A stretch of DNA of 64,000 bases from contig CAVWEN010000002.1 in the NCBI GenBank assembly GCA_963754045.1, forward strand, positions 1,178,001 through 1,242,000. The letters are read 5' to 3'. Position 1 is the first letter of the stretch. Each line of letters opens with the position of its first letter. Of this stretch, positions 45,663 to 53,092 are shown one piece after another. The position numbers were made by a program, and so were the translations under genes. Source of the DNA: JALZKA01 sp963754045 (GTDB lineage: Bacteria > Actinomycetota > Thermoleophilia > Solirubrobacterales > 70-9). The notes beneath the pieces were generated by a model, which made no database searches, was not told the DNA's origin, and saw only the letters and a list, made by a program, of their open reading frames with translations.

Positions 45663-46898
45663 TCAGCCCGGCAGGTACGACCGCGCCGCCGCGGCGCCGA
45701 GGGCGCTCGCTCCGCCTGTGCCGTCGCGCGCGCCGCCTGCGCCGTCGGCCAGTTCGAGGATCAGGGCCGACCATGCGAAGTCTCGGGCGCCCAGGCCCTC
45801 GCCGGTCAGCGGGTCGTAGTACTCGCGCAGGCCCTCACGAAGTACCACCGGCACGAGGCGGTCGGCCAGCTGACTGGCCTCGTCGGTGTAACCGAGCCTC
45901 GTCATGCCGATCCAGAGCATCCACGCCGCGTTGATCCAGGTCGGCCCACGCCAGTAGCGGAGCTTCCAGCCCGGCCCGCGATTCGGCTCGAACGTCGCCT
46001 CGGCGGCCGACACCGAGGGCGGCGGATGCGCCAGCCAGTAGCGAGTCGGGTCGAGCAGGCGCTCCTCGATCAGCCGCCGCCCGATCTTCTCCGGAAGGTC
46101 GGGGAGGGCGAGCGGGGCCAGCGCAGCCCAGGTGTCAACTTTTGGGCGCTGGTCGCCGGGTTGCGCCTCGTCGAGGAAGAGGCCGGTGTTCTCGTCCCAG
46201 AGGCGGTCGACGAGGGCGGGCGTAATCGACGGCTCCCCCATTGCCAGCCGCGAAAGGCCCCACAGAACGTTGGTTACCACCTCGCAGAGCACCGGCCCGC
46301 CTGCGTCGCGGATCCGGCGCGCATCCCACCCATGGCGGCGACTGCGGGCGACAAGCAGCGGGAACGCCCAGTTCGCGTGCGAGTGGCGCCCCCAGACCGG
46401 GTCGAACTTCGGCGAGGAGTCGAGCCCGGACTCGTCGGGCTGGATCAGCCAGAGCAGCCCGTCGCCCTCGAGGTCGCGATTTGCAAGCAGCCACTCGTGG
46501 TGCCGCGCGATCCGCGGTTCCAACGCCGGGTCGCCGACTGCGATGCGCCACGCCCAGGCCAGAAGCGGTGGCTGGATCGTGCCCGTCATCTGCGAGCGGC
46601 GCGAGTCCACGTTGTAGTAGGTCCGCCTGCGCAGGGAGATCGGAGCGTCCCAGAAGACCACATGGCCGACGAAGCCGTCGTCGCGTGAGGCGCGCAGCAG
46701 CGACTCGAGCTCCGAACGCGATCGCCGCGAGTCGAAGCGGCGCCAGGTGATCGCGGCAAAGCACGAGTCCCAGTACCACTGCCACGGGTAGCGCGTGGGG
46801 CTCGGCCGGGTGTAGCCGAACGGCACGCCACGACGCTCGCCCTCCGCCCAGCTCTCGGTGAGAACCCGGCGACAGAGCGCTTCGAGCCGCTCGGTCAG
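45663..46898 (-). CDS. glycoside hydrolase of the GH63/trehalase-like (alpha/alpha)6 type
   Basis: 411 residues. YPWQWYWDSCFAAITWRR is the hallmark N-terminal WXWDS block of mannosylglycerate/glucosylglycerate hydrolase-like GH63 proteins. WGRHSHANWAFPLLVARS, LWDENTGLFLDE and LRYWRGPTWINAAWMLWIGM are matching helix-barrel blocks. It probably hydrolyses a small glucoside such as glucosylglycerate. No ATG/GTG/TTG fits; CTG 46898 overlaps the upstream TGA as CTGA, has GGAGG 8 nt upstream and reads (M)TERLEALCRRVL, so I use it. Confidence 0.78.
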   Translation of the reverse strand: MTERLEALCRRVLTESWAEGERRGVPFGYTRPSPTRYPWQWYWDSCFAAITWRRFDSRRSRSELESLLRASRDDGFVGHVVFWDAPISLRRRTYYNVDSRRSQMTGTIQPPLLAWAWRIAVGDPALEPRIARHHEWLLANRDLEGDGLLWLIQPDESGLDSSPKFDPVWGRHSHANWAFPLLVARSRRHGWDARRIRDAGGPVLCEVVTNVLWGLSRLAMGEPSITPALVDRLWDENTGLFLDEAQPGDQRPKVDTWAALAPLALPDLPEKIGRRLIEERLLDPTRYWLAHPPPSVSAAEATFEPNRGPGWKLRYWRGPTWINAAWMLWIGMTRLGYTDEASQLADRLVPVVLREGLREYYDPLTGEGLGARDFAWSALILELADGAGGARDGTGGASALGAAAARSYLPG

Positions 46899-47680
46899 TC
46901 CGACATCCTCCGCATGCCCCGCAGGGCGAAGGCGCCCATCAGGGTGATCAGGCCGGCAAGCGCGAGCAGACCGGGCCACGTCTCGCCCCAGCTCACCTCA
47001 CCGAAGACGAATCCCTGGCGCGCCATTTCGATGACCTGCGTGACCGGGTTGATGTCGGCGACCGACGCGAGCCAGGGCTGGAGCAGCTCGGATGGGGCGT
47101 ACGAGGTGGTGAACAGCACGAGGATGAACATCCCGGCCTGCATCAGCGGCGCGGCCGACTGACTGCGGAACCGCAGCGCGAGGGCGCATCCCCACAGCGC
47201 TGCGACGGTTCCCATCGCCATCACGCCGATCAGTGCAATCAGCAGGCCCGGGACCCCGGGCCAGTCCGCGCCGATCGCGAAGGCGACCCCGAGCAGCACG
47301 GCCGCCGGGACGAGCGATCGAATCGCGGCCGAGACAACGAGGCCTCCGAGCAGCGCGGGACGGGGCGCGGGGGAGGCAAGGAGGCGATCGAACCATCCCT
47401 GCTCAATATCGCGAGCCAGGTTCACGCCGGTCGCGGCGCCTGTGAAGCCCGCTCCCTGAAGTAGGGAGACCGGGATCAGAAAGCTCTGGTAAACATCGGT
47501 GTCGAACCCGCGCAACTCGGTGAGGCCGCCGAATACGGACGTGAGTCCGAGGAAGAAGATTGTCGGCGCCAGAACACCCGGGATCGCGGCGCCTGGGACC
47601 CGGACCAGCTCGTTGGCCGAGCGTCGCACGAGTGCGCTGATCGTGGGCCAGCTCGCCGAAACGGCGGCGGCCGGGCTCAT
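46895..47680 (-). CDS. ABC-2 type transporter permease
   Basis: 261 residues with six hydrophobic segments. FGGLTELRGFDTDVYQSFLI, then an amphipathic stretch GVNLARDIEQGWFDRLLASP, and ASVADINPVTQVIEMARQ are typical of DrrB-like ABC-2 permeases. ATG 47680 overlaps the TGA of the first permease gene (ATGA). Together with the other permease and the ATPase it forms an exporter, possibly for a lipid or hydrophobic compound. Confidence 0.88.
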   Translation of the reverse strand: MSPAAAVSASWPTISALVRRSANELVRVPGAAIPGVLAPTIFFLGLTSVFGGLTELRGFDTDVYQSFLIPVSLLQGAGFTGAATGVNLARDIEQGWFDRLLASPAPRPALLGGLVVSAAIRSLVPAAVLLGVAFAIGADWPGVPGLLIALIGVMAMGTVAALWGCALALRFRSQSAAPLMQAGMFILVLFTTSYAPSELLQPWLASVADINPVTQVIEMARQGFVFGEVSWGETWPGLLALAGLITLMGAFALRGMRRMSD

Positions 47681-48465
47681 CCTCCCGTCCTCAGGCGGTG
47701 GCGAAGCGCGAGGGCGCTGGCGCCGAGGCTCGCCGCCGCGATCGCCAGGATCGAGGCGAACGCCTTCCACGCGTCGGCGGCGGTCAGCGACGAGACAACG
47801 GGATCACGTACCCCCTCGACGATGAACGAGACGGGGTTGTACTCGGCGAATGTCGCCGCCGGCTCGAGCATCAGCTCGTACGGAAAGAACGCTGAGCTGA
47901 GGAACAAGATCACGAAGACGAGCGGAAAGAGCCCCTGTACGACCGACGCGCTCCCCGAGCGCAGCGCGATTGCAGCACCGATCCCGCCGAACGCCATCGA
48001 GGCGAGCGTCACGAAGAGGATCATCAGCGCAACACCGACGATGCCTTCCTCGATTCTCGCGCCGAACGCGAGCCCGACAAGGACGTAGAAGACGGCCGAG
48101 AAAGCGCCAAGCGCGGCGGTCCCCGCCAAACGGCCGAGAACGATCGCGAAGCGCGAGATCGGAGCGGCCAGCAGACGGTCGGTGAATCCCATCTCGATGT
48201 CCACCGCGAGCGCGATGCCGCCGCTGTTGCCGGCAAGCAGGGCCGATTGGATCATCGCGCCTGCCAGCATGAAGTCGAGGAAGCCGTTGACCTCGGGAAA
48301 GCCGGGGAGGTCGACGGCTGAACCCGCCCCTCCGGTCTGAACCGCAAGCAGCAGCGAGGGAAAGATCAGGATCGGCGCCATCAGCTGTGGGCGCCGGAAG
48401 GTCTGGTTGATCGAGCGCCGCCCAAGCGCCGCGACGACGCGTGCGTTCGCCGCGAGTGCGCTCAC
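47677..48465 (-). CDS. ABC-2 type transporter permease
   Basis: 262 residues, six hydrophobic segments. SINQTFRRPQLMAPILIFP, LAVDIEMGFTDRLLAAPISR and ATFAEYNPVSFIVEGVRD are DrrB-type motifs and align with its downstream neighbour, suggesting an old duplication that gives a heterodimeric membrane part. The GTG start overlaps the ATPase stop (GTGA). Confidence 0.88.
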   Translation of the reverse strand: MSALAANARVVAALGRRSINQTFRRPQLMAPILIFPSLLLAVQTGGAGSAVDLPGFPEVNGFLDFMLAGAMIQSALLAGNSGGIALAVDIEMGFTDRLLAAPISRFAIVLGRLAGTAALGAFSAVFYVLVGLAFGARIEEGIVGVALMILFVTLASMAFGGIGAAIALRSGSASVVQGLFPLVFVILFLSSAFFPYELMLEPAATFAEYNPVSFIVEGVRDPVVSSLTAADAWKAFASILAIAAASLGASALALRHRLRTGG

Positions 48466-49424
48466 GCCGCCGCTTCGCCCGTCTCTTCGCCCTTGGCCTC
48501 GAGGTGCCGCCCTGTCTTCTCGACGAAGACGTCGTCGAGCGTGGGTTCGACGAGATCGAGTGCCTCGACGCTCAAACCTGCGTCGTCGAGCGCACGTACT
48601 ACCGGTGCCACCTGGCTCGCCCCGTGCTCGAGCTCGACCAGAACCAGCCCATCGCGCGGCGGCAGCGGCTTGCCTAGCTTCGCCACCACCTCCCGGGCGC
48701 GGTCAAGCTCACCCTCGGCGATGGCGATCTCCAGGTGGGGGCGGCCGACCTCGGCTTTCAGTTCGCCCGGGGTTCCTTCGGCGACGATCAGCCCGCCCGA
48801 GATGATCCCGACCCGGTTGGCGAGCTGGTCGGCTTCCTCGAGGTATTGCGTGGTCAGGAAAACCGTCGTGCCGTCGTTGTTCAGTTTCTCGACCTCCTCC
48901 CAGATCGCCTTGCGGCTCACCGGGTCGAGGCCGGTGGTGGGCTCGTCGAGAAACAGCACCTTCGGCTCGTGCACCAACGCGGACGCGAGATCGAGTCGTC
49001 TGCGCATGCCGCCCGAGTAGGTGCCGACGCGCCGGTCGGCGGCGTACTGAAGCCCGACCCGGTCGAGCAGAACCTCCGAGCGGCGCCGCCCCTCATCGCG
49101 CGAGAGCCGGTGCAGAGTGGCCTGGAGGCGAATCAGCTCGCGCCCCGTCATCAAGGGGTCGAGCGCGGCCTCCTGAAGGGCTACCCCGATCGTCATGCGG
49201 ACCGCCGCAGCCTCCCTGACGATGTCGTGCCCGGCCACTCGTGCAGAACCGCCGGTGGGCCGAAGCAGAGTGGTGAGCATCCGCACGGTGGTCGTCTTGC
49301 CAGCACCGTTGGGGCCCAGGAAGGCGTAGATTTCGCCGTCGGCGACCTCGATGTCGACTCCTCGGACGGCTTTGACACCGCCCTCGAACTCCCGCTCGAT
49401 TCCCCGAACTTCGATAGCCGCCAT
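48462..49424 (-). CDS. ABC transporter ATP-binding protein, DrrA (daunorubicin resistance) family
   Basis: 320 residues. FLGPNGAGKTTTVRMLTTLL is Walker A, TYSGGMRRRLDLASALVHEP the signature, KVLFLDEPTTGLDPVSRK Walker B with D-loop, and VFLTTQYLEEADQLANRVG the switch His-like region. The C-terminal ~90 residues (VEPTLDDVFVEKTGRHLE) are the DrrA-type regulatory extension. It powers the two permeases that follow; the substrate is unknown. ATG with TAGAGT 10 nt upstream. Confidence 0.93.
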   Translation of the reverse strand: MAAIEVRGIEREFEGGVKAVRGVDIEVADGEIYAFLGPNGAGKTTTVRMLTTLLRPTGGSARVAGHDIVREAAAVRMTIGVALQEAALDPLMTGRELIRLQATLHRLSRDEGRRRSEVLLDRVGLQYAADRRVGTYSGGMRRRLDLASALVHEPKVLFLDEPTTGLDPVSRKAIWEEVEKLNNDGTTVFLTTQYLEEADQLANRVGIISGGLIVAEGTPGELKAEVGRPHLEIAIAEGELDRAREVVAKLGKPLPPRDGLVLVELEHGASQVAPVVRALDDAGLSVEALDLVEPTLDDVFVEKTGRHLEAKGEETGEAAA

Positions 49425-49434
49425 GGCGGCGCGG

Positions 49435-49440
49435 ACTCTA
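49435..49440 (-). promoter_or_regulatory. -10 box for the DrrAB-like operon
   Basis: TAGAGT on the reverse strand, 10 nt before ATG 49424. It lies between this operon and the end of the upstream secreted-protein gene. Confidence 0.35.
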
Positions 49441-49447
49441 CTCGGGG

Positions 49448-50251
49448 CTAGCGGCGCTTCGGTACGAGGTACGCCCAGTAGAGGAGGCGGGCGCCTCGGT
49501 ACTCGCAGCCATACTTGCGCGTGCCGCCGACCTTGGTCTGCGGCCTCGACTTGTTGAAGAAGTACTTGGTCGCCTCATCGTCGGGCACGCTGTCCGGGAT
49601 CGCGCACTCGTTGCGGAATGAGTCGTTCGGATTCGGGTCGGGGAAATCACGTTGGTTGCGGCTGCCGACCCAGACGTTGCGGTTGGAGACATTGCGGGCA
49701 GCGAAGTTGGGCAGCCATGTAGGCGTGGTGATCGCAACGATCTGGCCCTTGCGCACGCGCAGCGGCTTGTCGAGCGTGATCACAGGGCGCTGGCCGTAGT
49801 AACTGTGGAGCTCCACTGTCGGTGAGCGGCGAACGAGCTTGAACCGCTGGTTCTTGCGGCGGCTGATGATCGCGATCGAGGCGGTCGGTCGCTTGCCGTG
49901 AGCCTTGGTGGCGGCAGCCTCGCCGAGGGCGTCGCGCTCCTCCTTGCTTGGCCGCGAGAGATCGACGCTCCAGGCGACGATCTTGCCGTCCTCCCTGACC
50001 CGGAAAAGACCCTTGCGGCCGCTGGTACTGCGCTGGAACCCGGTTACGTGGCCCGAGACCTGGCACGACGCATCCGGATCGGAGACCTGGCCGTTGGGCG
50101 TGGGACAGTTCGGTTTCGGCGTGGGCGTCGACTTACCGAGCAGGATTGAGCGCGCGCCCGTTGCACCGGAAACAAGCGTGAGCCCGATCAGGGCAGCCAG
50201 GAAGCCCGCGGCGAGCGCGGCACGTGTGGACTTGTTGGCAAGTGGGGTCAC
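49448..50251 (-). CDS. secreted protein of unknown function
   Basis: 267 residues, GTG start, signal peptide or anchor (ALAAGFLAALIGLTLVSGA). The mature part has a proline-rich linker KSTPTPKPNCPTPNG, then a beta-rich domain with HVTGFQRSTSGRKGLFRV, KNQRFKLVRRSPTVELHSYY, LRVRKGQIVAITTPTWLPNF and, at the end, KYGCEYRGARLLYWAYLVPK. Four cysteines could form two disulfides. It resembles no family I can name, though the KGQ.VA.T.PTW.P pattern looks like a carbohydrate- or surface-related beta domain. Inference only. Confidence 0.6.
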   Translation of the reverse strand: MTPLANKSTRAALAAGFLAALIGLTLVSGATGARSILLGKSTPTPKPNCPTPNGQVSDPDASCQVSGHVTGFQRSTSGRKGLFRVREDGKIVAWSVDLSRPSKEERDALGEAAATKAHGKRPTASIAIISRRKNQRFKLVRRSPTVELHSYYGQRPVITLDKPLRVRKGQIVAITTPTWLPNFAARNVSNRNVWVGSRNQRDFPDPNPNDSFRNECAIPDSVPDDEATKYFFNKSRPQTKVGGTRKYGCEYRGARLLYWAYLVPKRR

Positions 50252-50338
50252 CAGGTTGTTCGAACACTCGTGGGCGCCGAATGTTGCGCCCTGGCGTGGG
50301 ATCGTAACCGCGCGGGATGGCGATGAACGCTGTTCCCG

Positions 50339-50357
50339 GGGCCTGCTGGGCAGGCCC
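50339..50357 (-). terminator. terminator-like hairpin after the zinc-ribbon gene
   Basis: A perfect 8-bp stem GGGCCTGC / GCAGGCCC with a 3-nt loop, about 21 nt beyond the stop of the zinc-ribbon gene. There is no T-run, as is common for actinobacterial hairpin terminators. Confidence 0.4.
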
Positions 50358-50377
50358 TTGCGTCCAGTGCCGGGCGC

Positions 50378-50653
50378 CTAGGCGGGCTGGCCGAGCGGCG
50401 CCTGGCGCAGCCCGCAGTACGGGCAATCGGAGACGTCCACGCCAATCATCTGGTCGCAGCGGCCGCAGAGGCGCAGATTCTCGGGTGAGCGCAGCAGCGC
50501 CGAGTCCGAGGGCGCCAGCGGCAGGGTGCGCGTGACGGGTTCCATCTCCTCGCCCGTCTCGCGATCCACGTAGACACCGTGCTCGTCCACGGGGGCGATG
50601 GCCTCCCGGCCCGAGGCACGGGCGCGCAAGCGGTAGGTCTGACGCTCATTCAC
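50378..50653 (-). CDS. small zinc-ribbon protein
   Basis: 91 residues, GTG start with TAGAGT 7 nt upstream. The C-terminal part LCGRCDQMIGVDVSDCPYCG is a complete CXXC-X11-CXXC zinc ribbon. The N-terminal half (TYRLRARASGREAIAPVDEH) is a small beta segment. Function unknown; such proteins often act in RNA or protein quality control, but nothing here shows it. It is divergent from the GT4 gene. Confidence 0.65.
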   Translation of the reverse strand: MNERQTYRLRARASGREAIAPVDEHGVYVDRETGEEMEPVTRTLPLAPSDSALLRSPENLRLCGRCDQMIGVDVSDCPYCGLRQAPLGQPA

Positions 50654-50660
50654 GGCCGCC

Positions 50661-50666
50661 ACTCTA
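50661..50666 (-). promoter_or_regulatory. -10 box for the zinc-ribbon gene
   Basis: TAGAGT on the reverse strand, 7 nt before GTG 50653. Only 13 bp separate it from the forward -10 of the GT4 gene. Confidence 0.4.
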
Positions 50667-50679
50667 GATGATCGAGGTG

Positions 50680-50685
50680 GATACT
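50680..50685 (+). promoter_or_regulatory. -10 box for the GT4 gene at 50694
   Basis: GATACT, 8 nt before the ATG. Together with the box at 50661-50666 it makes a compact divergent promoter of about 40 bp. Confidence 0.35.
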
Positions 50686-50693
50686 TCCGCGGA

Positions 50694-52232
50694 ATGCGCG
50701 TTCTCATCTTTCATGGCTATCTGCTGAGCGGCACCGGCTCCAACGTCTACAACGCGAGCCTCGCGCAGGCGCTCGCTCGGCTCGGGCACGACGTCCACCT
50801 GCTCTGCCAGCAGCGCGACGCGGCCGGGTTGCCTTGGGTGGACGCGTTCGGCTCCTGGGGCGAGTCGGGATTGGTGGTCGAACCCACGTCGGGCGCCTCC
50901 GCGGGGGGTGGTGCGATCACCGTCTACACGCCCGACGTCGGCGGCCTGCTGCCCGTCTTCGTTCGCGATGCCTACGCCGGCTTCGAGGTGAAGGAGTTCG
51001 GAGAGCTGAGCGACGAGGAGCTCGATCGGTATCTGGAGTGCAACGTCAGCGCCGTGCGCGACGTTGTCGAGCTCATCGGTCGGCCCGAAGCGGCGCTGGC
51101 AAACCACCTCGTGATGGGCCCCGTGGTGCTCGCCCGCGCGGGTCTCAGCTACGCGCTCAAGGTGCACGGCAGTGACCTCTCCTACACGATCCTTCCCAAC
51201 CTCGAGCGCTTTCGCCCGTACGCCGTGGAGGGGCTGCGGGGTGCCCACGGGGTGCTGGTCGGGTCCGACCACATCGCCGATCGGCTGCGCCAGGCAGTGG
51301 ACGAACCCGAGGTGAACGCCAAGATCGGGCTCGGCCCGCCCGGCGTTGACACGGAGCTCTTCGCGGCGATCGAGCCGGCCGCGGCGCCCGACCGACTCCG
51401 GTTCGCAGCAGCACAGGTCCGGGCCGCCGCGAGCAGCGAGACCGAGGCCGACGCGTGGACCCGGGACCCGACGAAGGCTGCGGACGCCCTGGAATGGCTT
51501 GCCGACAGCGATGGCGCGCGGGTCATCTTCGTCGGCAAGCTGATCGTCTCCAAGGGCGTCGACCTGCTGCTCGCGGCATGGCCGATGGTTTATGCGCGCC
51601 AGCCCGGGTCGCGGCTCTTGATCGCCGGGTTCGGCGCCTACCGGGGAGCGCTCGAGCGGCTCTGGGCCGCCATCGGGTCGGGTTCGTTCGAGGATGCTCG
51701 CAAGATCGCTCGCCGCGGGCGTGGTCTGGAGGGTGGAGAGGATCACCCGTTGCGCCTCTTGACGGCCTTTCTCGAGTCGATGCCGGACACCTACGCCGCC
51801 GCCGCGCGAGACGCCGCCGACAGCGTTTGCTTCGCCGGGCGGCTCGAGCACGGGGAGGTAGGTCTCGCGGTGCCCGCCTGCGACGCGCTGGTCTTTCCGA
51901 GCACCTTTCCGGAGGCGTTCGGCATGGTTGCCGCTGAGGCCGCGGCGGCGGGGGTACTGCCCGTGTCGGCCGCTCACTCGGGCGCGCTCGAGGTGAGCCG
52001 TGAACTCGCGGCAACGCTGCCACAAGGGGTCGCAGAACTCGTCTCTTTCGAGCTCAAGGAAGACGTCGTCGCTGCGATCGCGCGGCGGTTGGTGGCCTGG
52101 ATCGAACTCGACCCTGAGATTCGCTCCGATGCCGAGGCCGCCCTCTCGAAGACCGCTGCCCGCCTCTGGGGATGGGACGGTGTGGCCAGTTCGGTGATCG
52201 CGGCATCGGGCGCCGACCCGCCGCGGCGGTGA
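50694..52232 (+). CDS. glycosyltransferase family 4
   Basis: A 512-residue GT-B protein. It begins MRVLIFHGYLLSGTGSNVYN, with LARLGHDVHLLCQQR. ALKVHGSDLSY carries the acceptor-side His, RVIFVGKLIVSKGVDLLLAA opens the C-domain, and FPSTFPEAFGMVAAEAAAAGVLPV is the EX7E donor motif. It has an insert of ~70 residues (DARKIARRGRGLEGGEDHPL) in the C-domain. The closest functional idea is transfer of hexose to a small acceptor or lipid, but this is not shown. Confidence 0.85.
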   Translation: MRVLIFHGYLLSGTGSNVYNASLAQALARLGHDVHLLCQQRDAAGLPWVDAFGSWGESGLVVEPTSGASAGGGAITVYTPDVGGLLPVFVRDAYAGFEVKEFGELSDEELDRYLECNVSAVRDVVELIGRPEAALANHLVMGPVVLARAGLSYALKVHGSDLSYTILPNLERFRPYAVEGLRGAHGVLVGSDHIADRLRQAVDEPEVNAKIGLGPPGVDTELFAAIEPAAAPDRLRFAAAQVRAAASSETEADAWTRDPTKAADALEWLADSDGARVIFVGKLIVSKGVDLLLAAWPMVYARQPGSRLLIAGFGAYRGALERLWAAIGSGSFEDARKIARRGRGLEGGEDHPLRLLTAFLESMPDTYAAAARDAADSVCFAGRLEHGEVGLAVPACDALVFPSTFPEAFGMVAAEAAAAGVLPVSAAHSGALEVSRELAATLPQGVAELVSFELKEDVVAAIARRLVAWIELDPEIRSDAEAALSKTAARLWGWDGVASSVIAASGADPPRR

Positions 52233-52283
52233 GTTAGTGCCGATCGTCGCCTGACCCGCCTGGCCTACCGTCGCCTGCGTCAA

Positions 52284-52289
52284 TAGAAT
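52284..52289 (+). promoter_or_regulatory. -10 box for the ctaC-ctaD operon
   Basis: TAGAAT, 8 nt before the GTG of ctaC. No ribosome site lies between, in line with a leaderless operon. Confidence 0.4.
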
Positions 52290-52297
52290 GCCCGCCG

Positions 52298-53083
52298 GTG
52301 ACTCGCGGGACCTATGCACGCCTGACGCTCATCGCGATCGCGCTGACGATCGTGACCTCCGTGATCATGCTGATCCCGGACTGGAACGGGACCCAGGCTT
52401 CGGCTGAAGCGGACGACATCGACACGCTGCTCGACGTGATGATCGTCGTCAGTTCGTTCGTGTTCTCGGTCGTGATGGTGATGCTCGGCTGGTGCATCTA
52501 CGCCTATCGCGCGAAGCCGGGCGACGAGTCCGACGGCAAGCCGATCCACGGCAACACCAGGGTCGAGATCGCCTGGACGCTGATCCCGACAATCATCGTC
52601 CTCGCCGGCGGCATCTACTCCTGGATCGTCCTCGACGACATCGAGGCCGAGGCCGATGCATCCGACCAGATGGAGATGAACGTCACGGCGCAGCAGTTCA
52701 AGTGGACGTTCGAGTACCCCGAGGCCGGGGTGAAGGCCGACGAGTTGCACGTGCCGGTGGATAAACAGCTGGTCCTGAACGTCAGGGCACTGGACGTCCT
52801 GCATTCCTTCTGGGTGCCCGAGTGGCGGATCAAGCGAGACCTCGTGCCGATCGCTGAGGGGAATCCTTCGAACGTGGACAACGTTGTGCGCGTCACCCCG
52901 AACCGGCTCGGCGAGTACTCGCTCGTATGCACCGAACTTTGTGGCCTGGGCCACGCCACCATGCAGGCGAAGGTGGTCGTGCATAGCCAGGCGGAGTTCG
53001 ACCGGTGGCTGGCTGATCAGGAGGGCGAGCAGGCTGCGGATTCGCCCCCCACGACCCCCGATAGCGGCGAGCCCGCGGAATAG
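52298..53083 (+). CDS. ctaC: cytochrome c oxidase subunit II
   Basis: 261 residues. Two N-terminal membrane helices are followed by the extracytoplasmic cupredoxin domain. The CuA ligands are all present: His169 in LHSFWVPEW, then Cys211, Glu213, Cys215, His219 and Met222 in CTELCGLGHATM. FKWTFEYPE gives the aromatic electron entry Trp. There is no fused cytochrome c domain. It heads the oxidase operon; ctaD follows after 9 nt. Confidence 0.97.
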   Translation: MTRGTYARLTLIAIALTIVTSVIMLIPDWNGTQASAEADDIDTLLDVMIVVSSFVFSVVMVMLGWCIYAYRAKPGDESDGKPIHGNTRVEIAWTLIPTIIVLAGGIYSWIVLDDIEAEADASDQMEMNVTAQQFKWTFEYPEAGVKADELHVPVDKQLVLNVRALDVLHSFWVPEWRIKRDLVPIAEGNPSNVDNVVRVTPNRLGEYSLVCTELCGLGHATMQAKVVVHSQAEFDRWLADQEGEQAADSPPTTPDSGEPAE

Positions 53084-53092
53084 GATTCGACG

